From Megaleporinus macrocephalus (lineage: Eukaryota; Chordata; Actinopteri; Characiformes; Anostomidae), in assembly GCA_021613375.1 (NCBI GenBank), contig CM038726.1:5772877-5836876 (forward strand): DNA of 64,000 nt, in the 5' to 3' direction. A model generated the notes under the pieces. It was not told the DNA's origin. It was given only the letters and a program-made list of their open reading frames with translations, and ran no database searches. Below are positions 10,736 through 23,309 of the stretch, piece after piece (position 1 is the first letter of the stretch; every line of letters begins with the position of its first letter). Made by a program: the position numbers and the translations under genes.

Positions 10736-11245
10736 GCCAGCAGAGGTTTGACGGACAGCAAGACTGAAACGGTCATACAGCAGGTGAGTGTGTTAACTGC
10801 TTCCCCACCAGACAAATAAACACAAACTGTTCTGTTTCTTCAATTGAATTCACAGTAACACTTTAGTTTCACTCTCGCTTTGTTTTGCAAGCAATAACTG
10901 ATTGAAATAATTAAATTGAACTTGAATGAACTTCATTGAAACTGTACATTGTTTTCACTTAAATATCTGCTGTGAGCTAATAAGAATTTAACACTATGAT
11001 CAAAAATAAGGGTTTTCATTTCAATCTGAAAGAAAAAAACTCTGTTTGGTTTGAGCTCTATCTGTTGGTCCTATTCTCTTAACATACCAGAAGAACAGTG
11101 TGAGACTTTGCTGACTTAATGTATGTGTGTTTCTCCGCAGCTTTGTTCTGAGACTTCCAGAAGACCTCTCTGTACACATCTGACATTCAACTCCATTTCA
11201 ACTTTTCAGGAAACACAAAGTAACGTAATAAAACTGTTTGTATGA
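10736..11245 (+). pseudogene. Type A remnant R2: exons 3 and 4 without a first exon
   Basis: Exon 3-like block 10736-10783 reads ASRGLTDSKTETVIQQ, matching [14 protein letters not shown] of copy 1, and ends at a gtgagtgtgttaact donor identical to copy 1. Exon 4-like block 11141-11245 starts after tttctccgcag and begins LCSETS. It has lost the bases for the DMIRAG region, which shifts the rest of the frame. The 3' flank (11,270-11,900) matches that of copy 3 (27,060-27,790). No IGFBP exon precedes it, so it is probably not translated. Confidence 0.7.
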
Positions 11246-11249
11246 TGAT

Positions 11250-12018
11250 AAACTTGAGTAGTATATTGCAGCGATACTGATGTAGTTCCTTAAACCTCAG
11301 AGCGTGTTCAACTCCATATATAATTACAGTGAACTTAAAAAACTTTCAAAACTTAGAATTAACATCCAGGGTTTACAGTGTAGCCTACTCCACCACTCAT
11401 ACAGAACTTATATCATTATCAACGAACAGACGTGCACTTGTGTGGAAGACAATGGATCTCCACTTAATATATTCAGGTCTATTCAGTCTGCTTTAAATAT
11501 CCACATCCCCAGCTTTACACACCATCCTGTATCTCTTCATGTGATATTCATTCTGGAAACGAAGCGTGCACCAGTAATCAATAACACCACACACAGTAAA
11601 GACTCAGCACCACGGCGAGGCACATCCCACAGCCGGTGGTCTCGTTTTACAAGACCTGATTGATGGTCCTCAAGAGAGCCTTGGTTTGTGTCTACAAAGG
11701 ACAATATTTGATGCCCCAGTGGACCATAAAGCACCACTACCAGCTCTCAGTTGTTTGACTGTCTGGGAAACAGGCTTCTTGTCCAATACAGATCAACAGA
11801 AATTCAAGAGAATCATTAACTTACAGCACCATCTGCTGGATCAGACTGAATAACACCATATCCAGCCAAGAGATTCCATCCATGAAGACCTACCAAAGAC
11901 TTAATACAATAAATTCAAAGTTCACTAGCAGTGAAATGCTTTTACTACTGCCCGCTCATATAATAATATAAAGATAGGATATCTAAAATAATGAAGAAAT
12001 ATATATTTTTTAAATAAA

Positions 12019-12061
<43 letters not shown>

Positions 12062-13262
12062 AAAACTACAATAAGATACACTAATAAACTATTATAAATA
12101 TATACAGAGATAATAAAATAAAACACAGTTACACATACATATAGGGTCTGTCTCAAAACCTAGTGAGCAGTGGTCAATAGAGGGCGCTGGGGCGACGCCC
12201 CTTTAAAATCGTTTAAACATTAAAATGAGTTAATTATAAACTGCAAAATAATGAGGAATAAAAGAATAAATGCATAATTGTTTGTAATTTCATTGTGCAC
12301 ACTTGTGAGAGTGTTATTGAGAGTGTAGGTGCGTCCAAAATCACCTACTTGTCTACTACTTAGTAGTTAATCAGTAGGCGAGCGCGGCTAGTATGTCTGA
12401 ATACTCAGTAGTAAATCAGTAGGCGAGCGCGGCTAGTATGTCTGAATACTCAGTAGGTAAATCAGTAGGCGGGCGAGGCTAGTATGTCCGAATACTCAGT
12501 AGGTATTGAGTAGTAGGTGAAAACTGTATTGTCGTCAGTGTGCAATGAAAAACAGCAACTTTACAGGACAAAAAATGTCTTTACTTTCAATGTAAGTAAA
12601 TGGAGCCAGAAGTTTTACACAAAATACTATGTGAAGGAATGATTTGTATATATCTGTATATGTATCTTAGGTAAATGAATGTGTGTGTATATGTGACTTG
12701 TGTTTCAAATGTTCGCAAAATGGCCTTGAACTTGTACAGGACTTAAGAGAATGTAGAATGAAGAAGTGACCAATCGCCGCAGTAAGAGAAGAGGCCCATT
12801 TAGGGAAGAACATCTCCAAAACAGGTCTATTCTGGTTTAGATCTGTGTACGTGCCGAGCTCAATTCTTGCCTAATCACACCAAGGTGACAGAGGGTCTTG
12901 CGCCACCGCGTCAACCACACATTTACGCAACTACACAGTGAACTATATTGCAACAAATGTACATTTCAAGCTACAAGCCACACTGTTTACTGTACCATGA
13001 GAGTCCGAGAGTGGACAAACCTTCAAATACTATGGACCACCTGAAAAGTCTTGTGTGAATATGGTCGCTGTCCAAAGATAAACGTTCCATTTTTGATGAT
13101 TTTCATTTTTCTACATCGTTTATTCACGGTAAACATCTATTGAAGCCCATTTCGTAAGAGTCAGGACGAGTTGAGACAGAGTGTTACTGGGCTGGTCCAC
13201 AGCCGGAAGGTTAGGGTTCATACCGACGCTGAATAAGAAGCAGAACACACAGAATTCTTCAC
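11250..13262. other. Intergenic, no gene seen; 3' flank duplicate, (TA)n and short tandem repeat
   Basis: 11,270-11,900 duplicates 27,060-27,790. A (TA)n tract lies at 12,029-12,057. A 45-bp unit (core AGTAGGCGAGCGCGGCTAG) repeats three times at 12,371-12,510. No coding signal is apparent in the rest. Confidence 0.6.
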
Positions 13263-13288
13263 TCAGTCCTCAGGTTTAGGTTTAGGTT
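13263..13288 (+). promoter_or_regulatory. Conserved 5' element of type B genes (copy 2)
   Basis: CAGTCCTCAGGTTTAGG and following bases lie just before the start codon here and recur before copies 4 (33271), 5 (39313) and 6 (44510, minus). Preceding GCAGAACACACA is also shared. It probably spans the transcription start and 5' UTR. Confidence 0.45.
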
Positions 13289-13302
13289 CAGAGAACTCCA
13301 GA

Positions 13303-13615
13303 ATGTATGTGAAACTGATGTTAGTCTCTCAGGTTCTGCTGCTGATGGTGGTGCAGAGCTGCTGGGGGCTCAAGTGTGTGGACTGTTCCATGGTTAGATG
13401 TCCAGACGTGCTACAGTGTCCAGGGGGGAAAGTGCTGGAGCCCTGCAAATGCTGCTTCGAGTGCGCCAAACAGGAGGGCGAGGTTTGCGGTGGTCCGTTT
13501 GGCCTTTATGGGAAGTGTGACAAGGGGCTGCAGTGTGTGAGAAGTAGATCCAGTTACTACAGCGAGGGAGTGTGCAAAGGTCTGTATGGGCAGCGTCTTC
13601 AACCATCAGTCAACA

Positions 13616-13682
<67 letters not shown>

Positions 13683-16600
13683 CTGTTAATCCGTTAGTTG
13701 TGAGATTTTCACGCTCATTTTTGAATGATTTCCATCCATCCATCCATCCATCCATCCATCCATCTATCCATACATCCCAGCTGGCATTTCAACATTAAAT
13801 CAAAGTTATTAAATTAATGTTATGGTTCAATCCAGGGTTGGATTTGGGTTTGTTTTTGAAAAGTGAATCAGCGTTGATAGGGCAACGTTGTTTCAACGTC
13901 GGTCTTTCAATCTTGAATAAACCATGGCTCACTTTTGGGAGGCTCAAAATTGTGTGGGAGAGGAAAAAACTCTGTATGCTATTATGAAAAACTAAGTTTA
14001 TTCTCTGAACGTGTATAAATGTAATTAAGTGCTTCAAAAGCAGAATGTTGAAGACATGATGTTGAATCAATGTTAAAATTTCAACTTTTGCACAACCATT
14101 TAACATTAAATGTTGTTTCAACATTACAAAATACTTACATTACATGTAGTACATATAATACAAAATACTTATAATGTAATATCATCGCTTTCAGATTAAA
14201 TCCGACCTTCAATGTTGAAATATTGTTGAAAAAAACAACAACGGACAATATTTCAACAATGCTTCAACCATATTTCAACATTGAAGGTCGGTTGCGTGCC
14301 AGCTGGGATGGTTTTGATCTGATAGCTATAATATTACATTATAAGTATTTTGTAATATATGAATTCACAGAAGTAACTCTATAACTATCGTGTATGTGTA
14401 ATTCAATTGCTTCACTAATTTGCAGTGCAGTAGAGTTACTGATTGGCGTGTTCTCTCTCTGTGTTCTCGTTTTCCTGAAAACAACACCTAGTTCTTCTGA
14501 AGTGACCATCGTGCCAATTTCATCATCAACCGGATTCCATATTCAGACGAGACGGATGGTAAGTACTGAGTACTGGTTTTAACTTGGCCTCTGTGTTTCC
14601 CCTCAGGAGTATCCCAGTCACCATCTTTTGGGCTGTTTCATTATTTTTATTAGCTCCAGTCAGGTGTTCTAGATAGCCCCTCAGATGGGCAACAGAGCTA
14701 TTAAACAAAGGTGTTGACCATAAATCACTGGGCAGGTAATTCCCTTACGTGAACTTATTGTGAACGTACATGGACTGTTCCCTCCTCCCCTTGAGTGGAA
14801 ATAAAAAAGTATATTCATTTAAAAGGTACTGAACTGACAGCATAGTGTAGCATCTGGAGTGTAATGTATACATATACCATTCATAAACCCCTCCCCATTG
14901 CTGGGAGAATACTTGTTTAATGTGTATATTAAGTTTTAAGTATGTATTTTGTCTGAAACAAATGGCCCTTGAATGCTATTTCAGGGCTTATTAATCAAAA
15001 ACCCTGGCTAAACATTCCACCACTTTAAAGTTAAGTGCACTCTGATGGGGAGGTTCCTCATGGCCCTAATTTGGGTCCTATGTAGTTCAGAAGTTTCATG
15101 CCCAAAACCACTCTGTATGCAATTTACAAGAGAGGCCAAAAACATTCTTTACTTTCAATGTAACTTCGAGGTTGTATTCCGAGTGATTTTGAAGCATTTC
15201 TATTGGTCCATTCATCTCACACAACGTAAAGGACAGCTGTAATGTACAAATGATATATAAAAATAAAAAGTGTAAGATGAACTACAATCTGTAACTGTAG
15301 AGCTACAAAGTGCTTCTATATGAAAGCACTTTGTGGTTTTAATGTAATGGCAGATGTGTGTAAATGGGAGTAACTGAATGGTGTATTGCTCCTGATCATA
15401 GAGTACATTTATTCAGAGTCATTACCGTTTACATCAGTATGGCAGTACTTTACAACTAAACATTACATTTACTCATTATTTATTTATTTATTTATTTACA
15501 ACTAAACATTACATTTACACATTATTATTTATTTATTTATAACTAAATAATACATTCACACATTATTTATTTATTTACAACTAAACATTACATTTACACA
15601 TTATTTATTTATTTAAAAACTAAACATTACATTTACACATTATTTATTTATTTATAACTAAAAATTACATTTACACATTATTTATTTATTTACAACAAAA
15701 CATTACATTTACACATTATTTATTTACTTATTTATAACTAAACATCACATTTACACATTTTTTATTTATTTATAACTAAACATTACATTTACACATTATT
15801 TTTTATTTTTTTATTTAAAACTAAACATTACATTTACACATTATTTATTTATTTATTTATAACTAAACATTACATTTACACATTATTTATTTATTTATTT
15901 ATAACTAAATAATACATTCACACATTATTTATTTATTTATTTATTTACAACTAAACATTACATTTACACATTATTTATTTATTTATTTATAACTAAATAA
16001 TACATTCACACATTATTTATTTATTTACAACTAAACATTACATTTACACATTATTTATTTATTTAAAACTAAACATTACATTTACACATTATTTATTTAT
16101 TTATAACTAAAAATTACATTTACACATTATTTATTTATTTACAACAAAACATTACATTTACACATTATTTATTTACTTATTTATAACTAAACATCACATT
16201 TACACATTTTTTATTTATTTATAACTAAACATTACATTTACACATTATTTATTTATTTTTTTATTTAAAACTAAACATTACATTTACACATTATTTATTT
16301 ATTTATTTATAACTAAACATTACATTTACACATTATTTATTTACTTATTTATAACTAAACATCACATTTACACATTATTTATTTATTTATAACTAAACAT
16401 TACATTTACACATTATTTATTTATTTATTTAAAACTAAAAATTACATTTACACATTATTTATTTATTTATTTACAACTAAAAATTACATTTACACATTAT
16501 TTATTTATTTATAGCTTAACATTACATTTACACACTATTTATTTATTTATTTACAACTAAACATATACAGAAAGTACTGAAGTTACTAAAGTATGTTCTA

Positions 16601-16911
16601 TGTTAGTTAAGAATGCCTGAATGCACTTAATGTATGTAAGATTTCTTAATTCTTGTGATTTCTGAAGGATTCCTCATATGGATGAAATCCTTGAGGTTGC
16701 CCAAAAACTGAGGAGGCTGTGGGAGTTCCACCAGGAAGAGAGGGAGATGCAGATGATTGGAGCGATCTTTGCAAATGAAGACTTTCCTTTTCCATTTATC
16801 AACAGCACAATTCAGTTTTTGTTTGTCCGACCTGAATTGTGTATTTCATTAATAAAACATGCGCTGCGACAGCTTATTAAAAATGCATGGGCACCTGGAG
16901 CATCTGCGTAG
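13303..16911 (+). CDS. Single-IGFBP-domain secreted protein, type B, copy 2 (three exons)
   Basis: Exon 1 at 13303-13579 (277 nt, same length as copies 1 and 3) encodes a signal peptide (residues 1-23, core MLVSQVLLLMVV) and an IGFBP N-terminal domain with 12 cysteines (25, 28, 33, 39, 48, 50, 51, 54, 62, 72, 78, 91) and CPGGKVLEPCKCC. Exon 2 is 14503-14558 with a phase 1 entry, or 14492-14558 if a donor four bases downstream is used; both keep frame. Exon 3 at 16696-16911 gives VAQKLRRLWEFHQEEREMQM and a hydrophobic-rich end. The first model totals 549 nt, 182 residues. The stronger exon 2 acceptor at 14491 combined with the nearest donor would instead give a short product ending in VLLK-stop. 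The end of the coding region is therefore uncertain; the IGFBP exon is secure. Confidence 0.68.
13617..13680. repeat. (TA)n microsatellite in intron 1 of copy 2
   Basis: About 31 TA units, 40 bases after the donor, matching the tract in copy 1. Confidence 0.97.
13731..13772. repeat. (CCAT)n microsatellite
   Basis: About ten CATC units next to the MITE at 13,773; the duplicate locus at 19,558 has a much longer tract. Confidence 0.95.
13773..14310. mobile_element. MITE with 14-bp terminal inverted repeats, in copy 2 intron 1
   Basis: Begins CATCCCAGCTGGCA and ends TGCCAGCTGGGATG, a perfect 14-bp inverted repeat. The interior is rich in TTTCAACATT and GTTGAAATATTG motifs that pair with each other. 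No transposase frame. A second copy at 19,738-20,197 lacks about 78 internal bases. Superfamily not assigned; no clear target duplication. Confidence 0.75.
15470..16562. repeat. A/T-rich minisatellite (about 34-42 bp unit)
   Basis: Units of variable (TTTA)n followed by a constant AACTAAACATTACATTTACA block, about 28 copies. An inverted copy of this array with its flank lies at 22,620-23,510. It sits in intron 2 of copy 2. Confidence 0.95.
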
Positions 16912-17570
16912 TGTTTGTCTTTATTTTAATGTTAATACATCTTTCAACGTTCCCATAAATACTCTGGCTACTCTAAATGAATGGCACCTAATTTCTTCAA
17001 TATGAATGTCATGATTATGTTGAATAAGCTCATAAATAAAAAACAATTATCAGCTAAGTCGTCTTCATTAACGAGTACAGTAATTGGTAATGTTTAGGTT
17101 GACAATAAATGGTGACTCTGCAGCATGAGGTCTAAATCTGATGCCACTTAATATAATAAAATTTTATTGAATGCAGTGTTGGACAATTTCTTATGGCCCA
17201 CATTCTATGAACATTGATATACACCCCCATTTCATATACAGGGACTAAATATGACATACAATGATGTGTAGATCATGTAAGGCCTACATTCATCTAAAAA
17301 TATTACACAACATGCCAAATTTGACGATTTAAAAAAAAAAATGTGCCCATTTTGAGTTTAATGTCAACAACACGTTCCAAAAAGGTGGGACCGGTTAATT
17401 TTTGCCACCTCTTCTTTTAACAGTACTCTCTCTGGGAACTGGTTTAAGTGGGTGACCGGCCTGGACTGCAGGCAGGTCAGTTTAGCACCAGAACTCTTTA
17501 ACGGAGCCACAATGTTGTAATAAATGAAGGGTGTGGTTTATTGTCTTGATGATATGAACAAGACCTTGTG
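16912..17570. other. 3' flank of copy 2
   Basis: Matches the copy 0 3' region: GTAATGTTGGACCATTTCTTA at about 1,210 corresponds to GCAGTGTTGGACAATTTCTTA at about 17,176. The AATAAA of copy 0 is mutated here (ttctatgaac). An AATAAA near 17,034 may serve instead. No further gene. Confidence 0.5.
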
Positions 17571-18325
17571 TGGTCTGATACTGAACAACTGCCCATCCAG
17601 TGAGGCCTAATACTGAACAACTGGCCATACTGTGTGGTCTCATACTGAACAACTGGCCATCCTGTGAGGTCTAATACTGAACAACTGTCTATCCTGTGAG
17701 GTCTAATACTGAACAACTGTCCATCCTGTGAGGTCTAATACTGAACAACTGTCCATCCTGTGTGGTCTAATACTGAACAACTGTCCATCCTGTGTGGTCT
17801 AATACTGAACAACTGTCCATCCTGTGTGGTCTAATACTGAACAACTGTCCATCCTGTGTGGTCTGATACTGAACAACTGCCCATCCTGTGTGGTCTGATA
17901 CTGAACAACTGCCCATCCTGTGTGGTCTAATACTGAACAACTGTCCATCCTGTGTGGTCTAATACTGAACAACTGTCCATCCTGTGTGGTCTGATACTGA
18001 ACAACTGTCCATCCTGTGTGGTCTGATACTGAACAACTGCCCATCCTGTGTGGTTTGATACTGAACAACTGTCCATCCAGTGAGGCCTAATACTGAACAA
18101 CTGGCCATACTGTGTGGTCTGATACTGAACAACTGTCCATCCTGTGTGGTCTGATACTGAACAATTGCCCATCCTGTGGGGTCTGATACTGAACAATTGC
18201 CCATCATGTGAAGTCTGATACTGAACAACTGCCCATCATGTGAGGTCTGATACTGAACAACTGCCCATCCTGTGTGGTCTGATACTGAACAACTGCCCAT
18301 CATGTGAGGTCTAATACTGAACAAG
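17571..18325. repeat. 32-bp minisatellite array
   Basis: About 23 units with core TACTGAACAACTGCCCATCC and a variable GTGTGG/GTGAGG part. Minus-strand open frames of 72-156 codons (repeating Ser-Ile-Arg-Pro-His) come from the repeat itself. Confidence 0.95.
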
Positions 18326-19475
18326 GTGGCTGAGAACAGAGGAGAAGAAGTTCTTAGATCAAAGAAAGAGCCATGTTTTCCAAGAAGCTCTCTATTCACC
18401 AGATTCTTGTTCAAAGTTTCTGGTTCCACCTTAAGTAGAGCATCAGTTACATTCAGCTTCCTTTATGTGTTTCCTGGGGCCTTAGCTTCTTGTTTAAGGT
18501 TTCCTGTAAAGCTACTACGTGATGTTTGGTGGACAGACTTAGAAACTCTGATATTCCACTGTGTTTATCTATTTTGCAGGCAGAGCTCAGAGTACATGAT
18601 CGACAGTACAGCTAGTAGTAGATCTAACAGCTAGGCGTAGATCTAATGTTCCCTGTTGTACTTCCCCATCCAGCACCTTTCCTGTGGGTTAGTTCCTGGA
18701 ACATGCAAGGTCATGAATTTAGTTAAGCACTTCTGTTTACTCCAAAGGGCAAACAAAGTACAGAGCATGTGCACTGATTACCTGACAGTGATTAATGTTT
18801 CCTGACAGACACAACCACGATTTCCAAATAGAATTAAAAATTTTGATTTGTCGAATCTCAAAGTCGGAGGTATATCAACTTCATCTCAACTTAAATCAGA
18901 TCTCGTCCAGAGAAGGTCATGCTGTTCCTGGATCTGTTTATATATGGTTTCTTCTTTGGTTTTGGGAAGAGTTCTTGAGCTCCAAGATGCCCAAGAGTCT
19001 CTGGGATTGTCACAGTTGGTGAGTGAGGAGGCAGAATGTAATTGCAAGCATACATTTACTTAACAAACACTGAAAGACTAGCCTCCAGGGGAACACATGC
19101 AGTGGTGTAGTTGTTTTAAAGAGAGGTTATTTTTCGTTCATACAAGGACTTTCATATTGAAGAGCCCGACTACGGGTTGAGTGGTGGGTTTAAAGCAGAG
19201 TGTTTTTAGCTGTTAGCGCTGGAGAGGCTGTGTTTGGCTTCAGCAAATGAAATGTGAAGTTGAGCTATGAATTGGAACCTGGAATCATCTAAGTGTCTCC
19301 TGAGAACCACAAAGGTTACAGTAGTTGGCAGCCCTAGTCCAGCTCTAACGTTAACGGGTGATTCTTCAATTGCAGGCTCTTTTGCCATCTTTTGTAATTT
19401 TTAGTTTTATAAACTAAAGCATTTCACTTGAATTTCATTATAAAATCACACTGTTAGATGTAATTATATTTAATT
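18326..19475. other. Segmentally duplicated block, no gene seen
   Basis: Nearly the same sequence follows the second 32-bp array at 21,175-22,440. It contains the hairpin repeat, the TTTATCTATTTTGCAG block and GTTTATATATGGTTTCTTC. The open frames of 60-102 codons are not kept intact between copies. Confidence 0.6.
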
Positions 19476-19557
19476 ACTACAGATTTTGTTCAAAGCCTTT
19501 TTCGAGAGTTGCTGTTAATCCATTAGTTGTGAGATTTTCACGCTTATTTTCGAATGA

Positions 19558-19741
19558 TTTCCATCCATCCATCCATCCATCCATCCATCCATCCATCCAT
19601 CCATCCATCCATCCATCCATCCATCCATCCATCCATCCATCCATCCATCCATCCATCCATCCATCCATCCATCCATCCATCCATCCATCCATCCATCCAT
19701 CCATACATACATACATACATACATACATACATACATACATC
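19558..19741. repeat. (CCAT)n then (CATA)n microsatellite
   Basis: About 36 CATC units followed by about nine CATA units. The His-Pro-Ser-Ile and Asp-Gly-Trp-Met open frames here are repeat translations. Confidence 0.97.
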
Positions 19742-20197
19742 CCAGCTGGCATTTCAACATTAAATCAAAGTTAATGTTATGGTTGAATCCAGGGTTGGAT
19801 TTGGTGTTGATCTTGAAAAGTGAATCAGCGTTGATAGGGCAACGTTGTTTCAACGTCGGTCTTTCAACCTTGAGTAAACCATGGCTCACATTTGGGAGGC
19901 TCAAATGTAATTAAGTGCTTCAAAAGCAGAATGTTGAAGACATGATGTTGAATCAATGTTAAAATTTCAACTTTTGCACAACCATTTAACATTAAATGTT
20001 GTTTCAACATTACAAAATACTTACATTACATGTAGTACATATAATACAAAATACTTATAATGTAATATCATCGCTTTCAGATTAAAACCGACCTTCAATG
20101 TTGAAATATTGTTGAAAAAAAACAACAACGGACAATATTTCAACAATGCTTCAACCATATTTCAACATTGAAGGTCGGTTGCGTGCCAGCTGGGATG
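19738..20197. mobile_element. Second copy of the 14-bp-TIR MITE
   Basis: Same CATCCCAGCTGGCA ends as the copy at 13,773, duplicated together with its surroundings rather than inserted independently. Confidence 0.75.
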
Positions 20198-20370
20198 GTT
20201 TTGATCTGATAGCTATAATATTACATTATAAGTATTTTGTAATATATGAATTCACAGAAGTAACTATCGTGTATGTGTAATTCAATTGCTTCACTAATTT
20301 GCAGTGCAGTAGAGTTACTGATTGGCGTGTTCTCTCTCCGTGTTCTCGTTTTCCTCAAAACAACACCTAG

Positions 20371-20437
20371 TTCTTCTGAAGTGACCATCGTGCCAATTTC
20401 ATCATCAACCGGATTCCATATTCAGACGAGACGGATG
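20371..20437 (+). pseudogene. Orphan type B exon 2
   Basis: Identical to exon 2 of copy 2 with acceptor cctag and donor gtaagt intact, but no IGFBP exon lies upstream in the duplicated block and no type B exon 3 was found before copy 3. Confidence 0.7.
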
Positions 20438-20769
20438 GTAAGTACTGAGTACTGGTTTTAACTTGGCCTCTGCGTTTCCCCTCAGGAGTATCCCAGTCAC
20501 CATCTTTTGGGCTGTTTCATTATTTTTATTAGCTCCAGTCAGGTGTTCTAGATAGCCCCTCAGATGGGCAACAGAGCCATTAAACAAAGGTGTTGACCAG
20601 CAATCACTGGGCAGGTAATTCCCTTACGTGAACTTATTGTGAACGTACATGGACTGTTCCCTCCTCCCCTTGAGTGGCCATTAAAAAAGTATATTCATTT
20701 AAAAGGTACTGAACTGACAGCATAGTGTAGCATCTGGAGTGTAATGTATACATATACCATTCATAAACC

Positions 20770-21178
20770 CTGTGTGGTCTGATACTGAACAACTGTCCAT
20801 CCTGTGTGGTCTGATACTGGACAACTGTCCATCCTGTGTGGTCTGATACTGAACAACTGTCCATCCTGTGAGGTCTGATACTGAACAACTGTCCATCCTG
20901 TGAGGTCTAATACTGAACAACTGTCCATCCTGTGAGGTCTAATACTGAACAACTGTCCATCCTGTGTGGTCTGATACTGAACAACTGCCCATCCTGTGAG
21001 CTCTGTGACTGAACAACTGCCCATCCAGTGAGGTCTAATACTGAACAACTGCCCATACTGTGAGGTCTGATACTGAACAACTGCCCATCCTGTGAGGTCT
21101 GATAATGAACAACTGCCCATCATGTGAGGTCTGATACTGAACAACTGCCCATCCTGTGGGGTCTGATACTGAACAAGG
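20770..21178. repeat. 32-bp minisatellite, second array
   Basis: About 13 units of the same family as 17,571-18,325. Confidence 0.95.
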
Positions 21179-22600
21179 TGGCTGAGAACAGAGGAGAAGA
21201 AGTTCTTAGATCAAAGAAAGAGCCATGTTTTCCAAGAAGTTCTCTATTCACCAGATTCTTGTTCAAAGTTTCTGGTTCCACCTTAAGTAGAGCATCAGTT
21301 ACATTCAGCTTCCTTTAAGCGTTTCCTGGGGCCTTAGCTTCTTGTTTAAGGTTTCCTGTAAAGCTACTACGTGATGTTTGGTGGACAGACTTAGAAACTC
21401 TGATATTCCACTGTGTTTATCTATTTTGCAGGCAGAGCTCAGAGTACATGATCGACAGTACAGCACACAAGGACCCAAAAAAACAGAAGTAAACATCAAG
21501 CATGTACCAAGATCAGGGCCCTGGTGGAGGAAACAGATACACAAGATAAACATGTTTGGTAACAGCTAGGCGTAGATCTAATGTTCCCTGTTGTACTTCC
21601 CCATCCAGCACCTTTCCTGTGGGTTAGTTCCTGGAACTTGCAAGGTCATGAATTTAGTTAAGCACTTCTGTTTACTCCAAAGGGCAAACAAAGCACAGAG
21701 AATGTGCACTGATTACCTGACAGTGATTAATGTTTCCTGACAGACACAACCACGATTTCCAAATAGAAGTTAAAATTTTGATTTGTCGAATCTCAAAGTC
21801 GGAGGTATATCAACTTCATCTCAACTTAAATCAGATCTCGTCCAGAGAAGGTCACGCTGTTCCTGGATCTGTTTATATATGGTTTCTTCTTTGGTTTTGG
21901 GAAGAGTTCTTGAGCTCCAAGACGCCCAAGAGTCTCTGGGATTGTCACAGTTGGTGAGTGAGGAGGCAGAATGTAATTGCAAGCATACATTTACTTAACA
22001 AACACTGAAAATAACTGCTTAACTTTTACCAAACACAGTGTAGACACAAGACTAGCCTCCAGGGGAACACATGCAGTGGTGTAGTTGTTTTAAAGAGAGG
22101 TTATTTTTCATTCATACAAGGACTTTCATATTGAAGAGCCTGACTACGGGTTGAGTGGTGGGTTTAAAGCAGAATGTTTTTAGCTGTTAGCGCTGGAGAG
22201 GCTGTGTTTGGTTTCAGCAAATGAAATGTGAAGCTGCTTTATGAATCAGAACCTGGAGTCATCTAAGTGTCTCCTCAGAACCACAAAGGTTACAGTAGTT
22301 GGCAGCCCTAGTCCAGCTCTAACGTTAACGGGTGATTCTTCAATTGCAGGCTCTTTTGCCATCTTAACTTTTGTCATTTTTAGTTTTATAAACTAAAGCA
22401 TTTCACCTGAATTTCATTACAAAATCACACTGTTAGACGTAATTATATTTAAATACGACATGATTTAAAGGATATTGATGGTGAAATTGTCAATACCATT
22501 TCAACAGGTTATGTGTTGGTAATGACGTGTTGCGTTAATGACAATTTTCACTTTTTTAAGAAAAAAGCTAGCTAGGCCATGGATTTGCTAAAGCTAGTTA
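21179..22600. other. Second copy of the 18.3-19.5 kb block, no gene seen
   Basis: Close duplicate of 18,326-19,475. Relative to that copy it carries a CACACAAGGACC...AGATACACAAGATAA stretch near 21,465-21,550 and a short block near 22,010-22,040 that are missing there. Confidence 0.6.
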
Positions 22601-22619
22601 ACAGCTAGTACAAGATGCA

Positions 22620-23273
22620 CTTTAAATACACATGAATGTTTAGTTATAAATAAATAAATAATGTGTAAATGTAATATTGAGTTATAAAAAAATAATGTGT
22701 AAATGTAATGTTTAGTTGTAAATAAATGAATAAATAATGCGTAAATGTAATGTTTAGTTATAAATAAATAAATAATGTGTAAATGTAATGTTTAGTTGTA
22801 AATATATAAATAATGTGTACATGTAATGTTTAGTTATAAATAAATAAATAAATAATGGGTAAATGTAATGCTTAGTTATAAATAAATAAATAATGTGTAA
22901 ATGTAACGTTTAGTTTTAAATAAATAAATAATGTGTAAATGTAATGTTTAGTTATAAATAAATAATGTGTAAATGTAATGTTTAGTTATAAAAAAAGAAA
23001 TAAATAATGTGTAAATGTAATGTTTAGTTATAAATAAATAAATAAATAAATAATGTGTAAAGGTAATGTTTAGTTGTAAATAAATAAATAATGTGTAAAT
23101 TTAATTTTAGTTATAAATAAATAAATAATGTGTAAATGTAATGTTTAGTTATAAATAAATAAATAAATAAATAATGTGTAAATGTAATGTTTAGTTGTAT
23201 GTAAATAAATATTGTGTAAATGTAATGTTTAGTTGTAAATAAATTAATAATGTGTAAATGTAATGTTTAGTTA

Positions 23274-23309
<36 letters not shown>

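Larger units (their letters stand above)
19500..20770. repeat. Duplicate of 13,690-14,900 (copy 2 intron 1 to intron 2)
   Basis: Starts GCTGTTAATCCATTAGTTGTG as at 13,681 and runs through the CCAT tract, MITE, exon 2 and its gtaagt donor to CATATACCATTCATAAACCC, where the 32-bp array begins instead of copy 2 intron sequence. Differences are scattered point changes, the tract length and a 78-bp deletion in the MITE. Confidence 0.85.
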
